DNA of 64,000 bases, taken from assembly GCF_003946215.1 (NCBI RefSeq), contig NZ_RHOW01000007.1, forward strand, positions 1 through 64,000, given 5' to 3'. The DNA comes from Lapidilactobacillus mulanensis. Its GTDB lineage: Bacteria > Bacillota > Bacilli > Lactobacillales > Lactobacillaceae. Both the position numbers and the translations under genes were made by a program. Within the stretch, counting starts at the first letter, position 1; each line of letters opens with the position of its first letter. The notes under the pieces were generated by a model that did no database searches, had not been told where the DNA came from, and saw only the letters and a list, made by a program, of their open reading frames with translations. This document shows, one piece after another, positions 63,508 to 64,000 of the stretch.

Positions 63508-64000
63508 AACGATGATCCGAATCCAAAGCGACCATAATTACGCGAACCCGTCAATAATTGGCCATCACTGACCGAATTTTTCCAACGTGTTCAGCGGATT
63601 CAATTGCCATATCGACACGTCACGAAAACAACGTGATTTTCGAAATTTGCAACGAGCCTAACGGTAACACCACCTGGGCACAGATCAAGCAGTATGCCAC
63701 GGCGGTGATTCCGGCGATCCGCAAATATTCTAACGCGGTGATCATCGTTGGCACGCCAACTTGGTCCCAAGATGTGGATGCCGCCGCCAAAAGTCCACTC
63801 AGCCAGTTCAAGAACGTCATGTACGCCTTCCATTTCTACGCAGCAACTCATGGCGCGACCTTGCGGGCAAAACTACAAACCGCTCTCGATGCCAAATTGC
63901 CGGTCTTCGTCAGTGAGTTCGGGGTTTCTGAAGCGTCTGGAACTGGCAAGATCGATTTAAACTCAGGTGATCAATGGCTCAATTATTTCGACCAGCATCA
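63508..64000 (+). pseudogene. Decayed GH5 endoglucanase, 5'-truncated and frameshifted, runs off the window
   Basis: From about 63618 an open frame reads NNVIFEICNEPNGNTTWAQI, then VIPAIRKYSNAVIIVGTPTW, FHFYAATHG and LPVFVSEFGVSEASGTGKI, a classic GH5 cellulase core with acid/base Glu in NEP and nucleophile Glu in SEFG. The frame is closed upstream by TAA near 63551. Just before it, family-like pieces occur in other frames: NDDPNP at 63508 and EFFQRV at 63574, then SADSIA. Several frameshifts and loss of the first part, including any signal peptide, show decay. The 3' end lies beyond the window. Confidence 0.8.

Noticed and set aside
63748-63960. Plus-strand ORF of 70 codons near the right edge
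   Set aside because: It is an out-of-frame shadow of the GH5 remnant, which reads in another frame.

Overview
The window looks like chromosome of a low-to-mid GC Lactobacillaceae member. The evidence is an AraR/cre-controlled L-arabinose operon, WxL and DUF916/DUF3324 surface proteins, a KxYKxGKxW signal with an LPxTG-type anchor, frequent TTG/GTG starts, and the general protein content. I cannot fix the genus. No phage, plasmid backbone, transposase or rRNA/tRNA gene was seen.

Layout. 1-2.6 kb: a MerR regulator diverging from an aldo/keto reductase, then an AraC-type regulator diverging from a GH127 beta-L-arabinofuranosidase (2.6-4.6 kb). 5.4-20.4 kb, all on the minus strand: a nearly complete arabinan/arabino-oligosaccharide system. 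It has a GntR/LacI-type AraR repressor, an intracellular GH43 exo-arabinanase, two intracellular GH51 arabinofuranosidases, a binding-protein ABC importer without its own ATPase, araD, araA, araB and a lipoprotein GH43 endo-arabinanase. A textbook -35/-10 promoter with an overlapping cre box and AraR operator precedes the main operon. 20.5-31 kb holds housekeeping genes: AI-2E transporter, orphan PTS IIA, lactonase, UppP, CutC, CorA, GlsB-like, DUF1054, YueI and RarA. 31.2-33.8 kb is an LRR/Ig-like cell-wall protein. 34.6-39.4 kb holds GNATs, Usp, a HAD phosphatase, DUF2785 and a flavodoxin. 40.5-45.9 kb is a sulfonate/taurine-type ABC transporter interleaved with an AMP-forming CoA ligase and a membrane acyltransferase. 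46-48.3 kb: AzlCD exporter and a short-chain dehydrogenase. 48.7-54.9 kb: Mga-type regulator and a WxL surface cluster. 55.4-63.4 kb: ABC-F protein, small conserved protein, SWIM/SNF2 helicase, DUF2188 protein and a disulfide oxidoreductase. The right edge carries a decayed GH5 endoglucanase.

The most unusual content lies in the gene-free stretches. Two unrelated-looking families of large palindromic elements fill nearly every intergenic gap over 300 bp. Family A (five loci, called U1-U5 here) is a composite of two ~180-220 bp units, most of which can be drawn as a cloverleaf (one terminal stem plus internal hairpins), joined by a 130-330 bp linker. Terminal stems differ completely between loci, yet both arms stay complementary. 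Family B (34.2, 35.9, 48.3 and 61.3 kb, and a fragment at 21.8 kb) is a ~120-bp-period unit: a short locus-specific direct repeat plus a ~98 bp palindrome with changing but always complementary outer stems. Both families show compensatory variation visible by eye, occur in both orientations and carry no coding capacity. They are the best candidates here for an undescribed structured RNA or hairpin-mobilised DNA system. A separate candidate structured RNA with its own terminator sits at 34.05-34.22 kb.
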